Source: an uncultured Collinsella sp. (GTDB lineage: Bacteria; Actinomycetota; Coriobacteriia; Coriobacteriales; Coriobacteriaceae). Taken from it: a DNA stretch of 64,000 bases. Shown in pieces: positions 63,876 through 64,000 of the stretch. Each line of letters begins with the position of its first letter. Positions within the stretch are counted from its first letter, which is position 1. Position numbers and translations under genes: made by a program. Location of the stretch: the NCBI GenBank assembly GCA_958370325.1, contig CATXJW010000009.1, positions 1 to 64,000 of the forward strand, read 5' to 3'. Under the pieces are notes generated by a model. That model was not told the origin of the DNA, did no database searches, and worked only from the letters and a program-made list of their open reading frames with translations.

Positions 63876-64000
63876 TGTCTTTTGCCATCATAACCGACTC
63901 CACGTCGGACATCTCCCCCGCCCGTGCCCAAGAGCTCGGCATTTACGTGATTCCGCTGCATGTGATTATCGAAGGCGAGGATCTGCTCGACCAGGTGCAG
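63876..64000 (+). CDS. DegV family protein, 5' part (cut by window end)
   Basis: The first 42 codons are visible and start SFAIITDSTSDISPARAQEL, the same family hallmark as the degV at 631-1485. An AAAGGTG site lies upstream. The rest lies outside the window. Confidence 0.9.

Overview
The window looks like chromosome from a high-GC anaerobic actinobacterium of the Coriobacteriia, most likely Collinsella. This rests on overall gene content (ATP-type PEP carboxykinase, DegV proteins, pst operon, serC-serA), a GC-rich codon style, purine-rich ribosome binding sites and dense families of short intergenic palindromes. The genus call is recall-based inference. I saw no rRNA, tRNA or CRISPR array.

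Layout. 1-9.8 kb: housekeeping genes (alkyltransferase-like protein, DegV, MarR regulator, B3/B4-domain protein, pckA, a flippase, a phosphoesterase, a K+/H+ antiporter) separated by repeat elements. 9.9-39.1 kb: a defence island. Reading leftwards on the minus strand from 35.8 kb it holds an unrecognised four-gene module (1560-aa DNA-binding-like protein, ParB-like protein, SNF2-like ATPase, acidic coiled-coil protein), then a type 1 BREX locus (brxA, brxB, brxC, pglX, pglZ, brxL), then two unrecognised genes. A second SNF2 helicase diverges from the module's start at 36.1 kb. 39.2-41.6 kb: serC-serA. 41.6-51 kb: a MITE-like element, a PD-(D/E)XK-like protein, two M20/DUF1015-type genes, two histidine phosphatases, a nitroreductase, small membrane and nuclease genes, and a His-rich metal efflux permease. 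51-54.5 kb: a heavy-metal operon (ArsR/SmtB repressor, free CxxC metallochaperone, P-type ATPase) with clear operators, then a DtxR/MntR-type regulator. 54.7-64 kb: HAD phosphatase, ABC-F ATPase, pstSCAB, M20 dipeptidase, HAD phosphatase and the start of a second degV.

The BREX locus is the most striking part. As written, brxC carries an out-of-frame internal deletion that removes the region expected to hold Walker B. pglX is cut in two between its target-recognition region and its C-terminal domain. The gap is filled by a roughly 2 kb AT-richer island with a 59-aa Lys-rich protein, a 200-aa three-helix membrane protein, and a DUF3800 gene flanked by two direct copies of a hairpin RNA element with its own near-consensus promoter. 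The same palindrome (TTGTTG-2-CAACAA) lies upstream of the downstream pglX half and upstream of the 1560-aa gene, hinting at shared control. BREX is probably inactive or held in an altered state, while the neighbouring ParB/SNF2/DNA-binding module appears intact and is the best candidate for an undescribed system.

Most functional calls come from motifs read by eye and remembered family features; no database search was possible.
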